Below are positions 6,581-7,501 of a DNA stretch of 7,501 bases, one piece after another. A program made the position numbers and the translations under genes. This DNA comes from Cytophagaceae bacterium (GTDB lineage Bacteria > Bacteroidota > Bacteroidia > Cytophagales > Spirosomataceae), in contig CANHKE010000057.1 of NCBI GenBank assembly GCA_947461155.1, positions 1 to 7,501 on the forward strand, written 5' to 3'. The notes beneath the pieces were generated by a model that saw only the letters and a list, made by a program, of their open reading frames with translations, was not told the origin of the DNA and did no database searches. Position 1 is the stretch's first letter, and each line of letters begins with the position of its first letter.

Positions 6581-7501
6581 ATGCGGTTATTGTTTTTGCT
6601 TTTTTGTGTCCAATTCGCTTGGGCACAAAAAGCGCAAATTGTGCGTGGACCTTATTTACAGTCCGTCACACCTACGTCTGTTTTAGTGCATTGGCGAACG
6701 GATATACCGACTTCCAGTCAGGTCTTTTTTCAGGCAACCGGTAAGGTGATGTCGGCTTTAGATACGAATCGAGTCATCGATCATGTACTAGCTTTGAATC
6801 ACTTGAAGCCTGCAACCAAGTATGCCTATCAAATCGATTCGAAATCATTTACGGAGGACCGTTATGTCGTGACGGCACCGGCCTTTGGTTCCTCAAAAAA
6901 TGTGCGCATTTGGGCCTTGGGGGATTTTGGTGATGGTTCGGCGAGTCAGAAAGCAGTCATGCATTCGATTGAAAATTATACGAAAGGCAATCGGCCAGAT
7001 GCTTGGATTTGGTTGGGGGATAATGCTTATAATAACGGTAAGGATGAGGAGTATCAAAAAAATGTGTTTGATGTGTACCAGTCGGCATTTTTACAGAATT
7101 TACCTATCTATCCTTCACCGGGCAATCACGATTATGCTGGTAAGCATGATCCGAAAGAGCCTCCTTATTTCAAGATTTTCAATATGCCCATCGAGGGTCA
7201 GGCGGGTGGTGTGCCTTCGCATGCCGAATCGTATTATTCCGTGAATTATGGTCCGGTACATTTAGTGGCATTGGATACGGAAATGCGAGATGTTACGGGA
7301 TTGCAGCTGATGGATGGAAAAGGAATGCAATATGATTGGTTGAAAGCGGATTTAGCCGCAAATAAATTACCGTGGGTGGTGGTTTATTTTCACAAGCCGC
7401 CGTATTCCAAAGGCTCGCATGATTCGGATGTGGAATTAGATATGAAGTCGTTGCGGGAACATGTAAACCCACTTTTTGAACAATATAAAGTTGATTTAGT
7501 C
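6581..7501 (+). CDS. Secreted purple-acid-phosphatase-type metallophosphoesterase, N-terminal part
   Basis: The frame opens at ATG 6581, 13 bases after the oxidoreductase stop, and stays open for 307 codons to the window edge, so the C-terminus is missing. Residues 1-15 are a signal peptide (MRLLFLLFCVQFAWA, cleavage before QK). Residues about 20-98 form a fibronectin-III-like N-terminal domain with RGPYLQSVTPTSVLVHW (22-38), as in purple acid phosphatases. The catalytic metallophosphoesterase domain then shows four of the five family blocks in order: GDFG (114-117, Asp115), GDNAY (146-150, Asp147 and Tyr150), GNHD (181-184, Asn182 and His183) and VYFH (268-271, His271). The fifth, GHxH, should fall just past the edge. 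Tyr150 is in the position of the tyrosine that colours true purple acid phosphatases. These enzymes use a two-metal centre to hydrolyse phosphomonoesters outside the cytoplasm; the specific substrate is unknown. There is no Shine-Dalgarno sequence, and the close spacing suggests co-transcription with the upstream gene. Confidence 0.93.
   Translation, partial: MRLLFLLFCVQFAWAQKAQIVRGPYLQSVTPTSVLVHWRTDIPTSSQVFFQATGKVMSALDTNRVIDHVLALNHLKPATKYAYQIDSKSFTEDRYVVTAPAFGSSKNVRIWALGDFGDGSASQKAVMHSIENYTKGNRPDAWIWLGDNAYNNGKDEEYQKNVFDVYQSAFLQNLPIYPSPGNHDYAGKHDPKEPPYFKIFNMPIEGQAGGVPSHAESYYSVNYGPVHLVALDTEMRDVTGLQLMDGKGMQYDWLKADLAANKLPWVVVYFHKPPYSKGSHDSDVELDMKSLREHVNPLFEQYKVDLV

Noticed and set aside
6885..7244. 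119-codon open frame on the plus strand inside the phosphatase gene
   Set aside because: It overlaps the well-supported metallophosphoesterase frame, and its translation has no recognisable motif; it is a shadow frame.

Overview
The window looks like chromosomal DNA from a member of the Bacteroidota. The SusC/SusD outer-membrane pair, the TAnnTTTG-type promoter upstream of it, the weak or absent Shine-Dalgarno sequences and the A/T-rich leaders all fit that phylum. A free-living Cytophagales-type bacterium is my guess at finer level, from gene style only; the sequence does not prove it.

Layout: (1) 1-126 is the 3' end of a CoA-transferase subunit B gene (ScoB-like), which ends before the main locus. 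(2) 127-300 is a 174-base intergenic region with a TAnnTTTG promoter element and a set of AACATTA half-sites (two inverted, one direct) that look like a regulator binding region. (3) 301-3315 encodes a SusC-like TonB-dependent transporter. (4) 3335-5011 encodes its SusD-like lipoprotein partner, 19 bases downstream. (5) 5028-5061 is a strong intrinsic terminator that closes the susCD unit. (6) 5134-6567 encodes a Tat-exported Gfo/Idh/MocA-family oxidoreductase. (7) 6581 to the window end encodes a secreted purple-acid-phosphatase-type metallophosphoesterase, cut off by the window edge and 13 bases behind the oxidoreductase gene.

Working model (inference): the SusC/SusD complex captures and imports a ligand across the outer membrane, and the two exported enzymes act on that ligand, or a product of it, in the periplasm or at the cell envelope. 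There is no glycoside hydrolase, polysaccharide lyase, sulfatase, sigma/anti-sigma pair or transcription regulator in the window, so it is not a textbook polysaccharide utilisation locus as far as can be seen. A redox enzyme of the sugar/inositol dehydrogenase superfamily next to a phosphatase suggests a phosphorylated sugar or polyol, or a keto-sugar route, but the substrate cannot be read from the sequence. I found no tRNA, rRNA, CRISPR array, insertion sequence or sign of a wholly new system.
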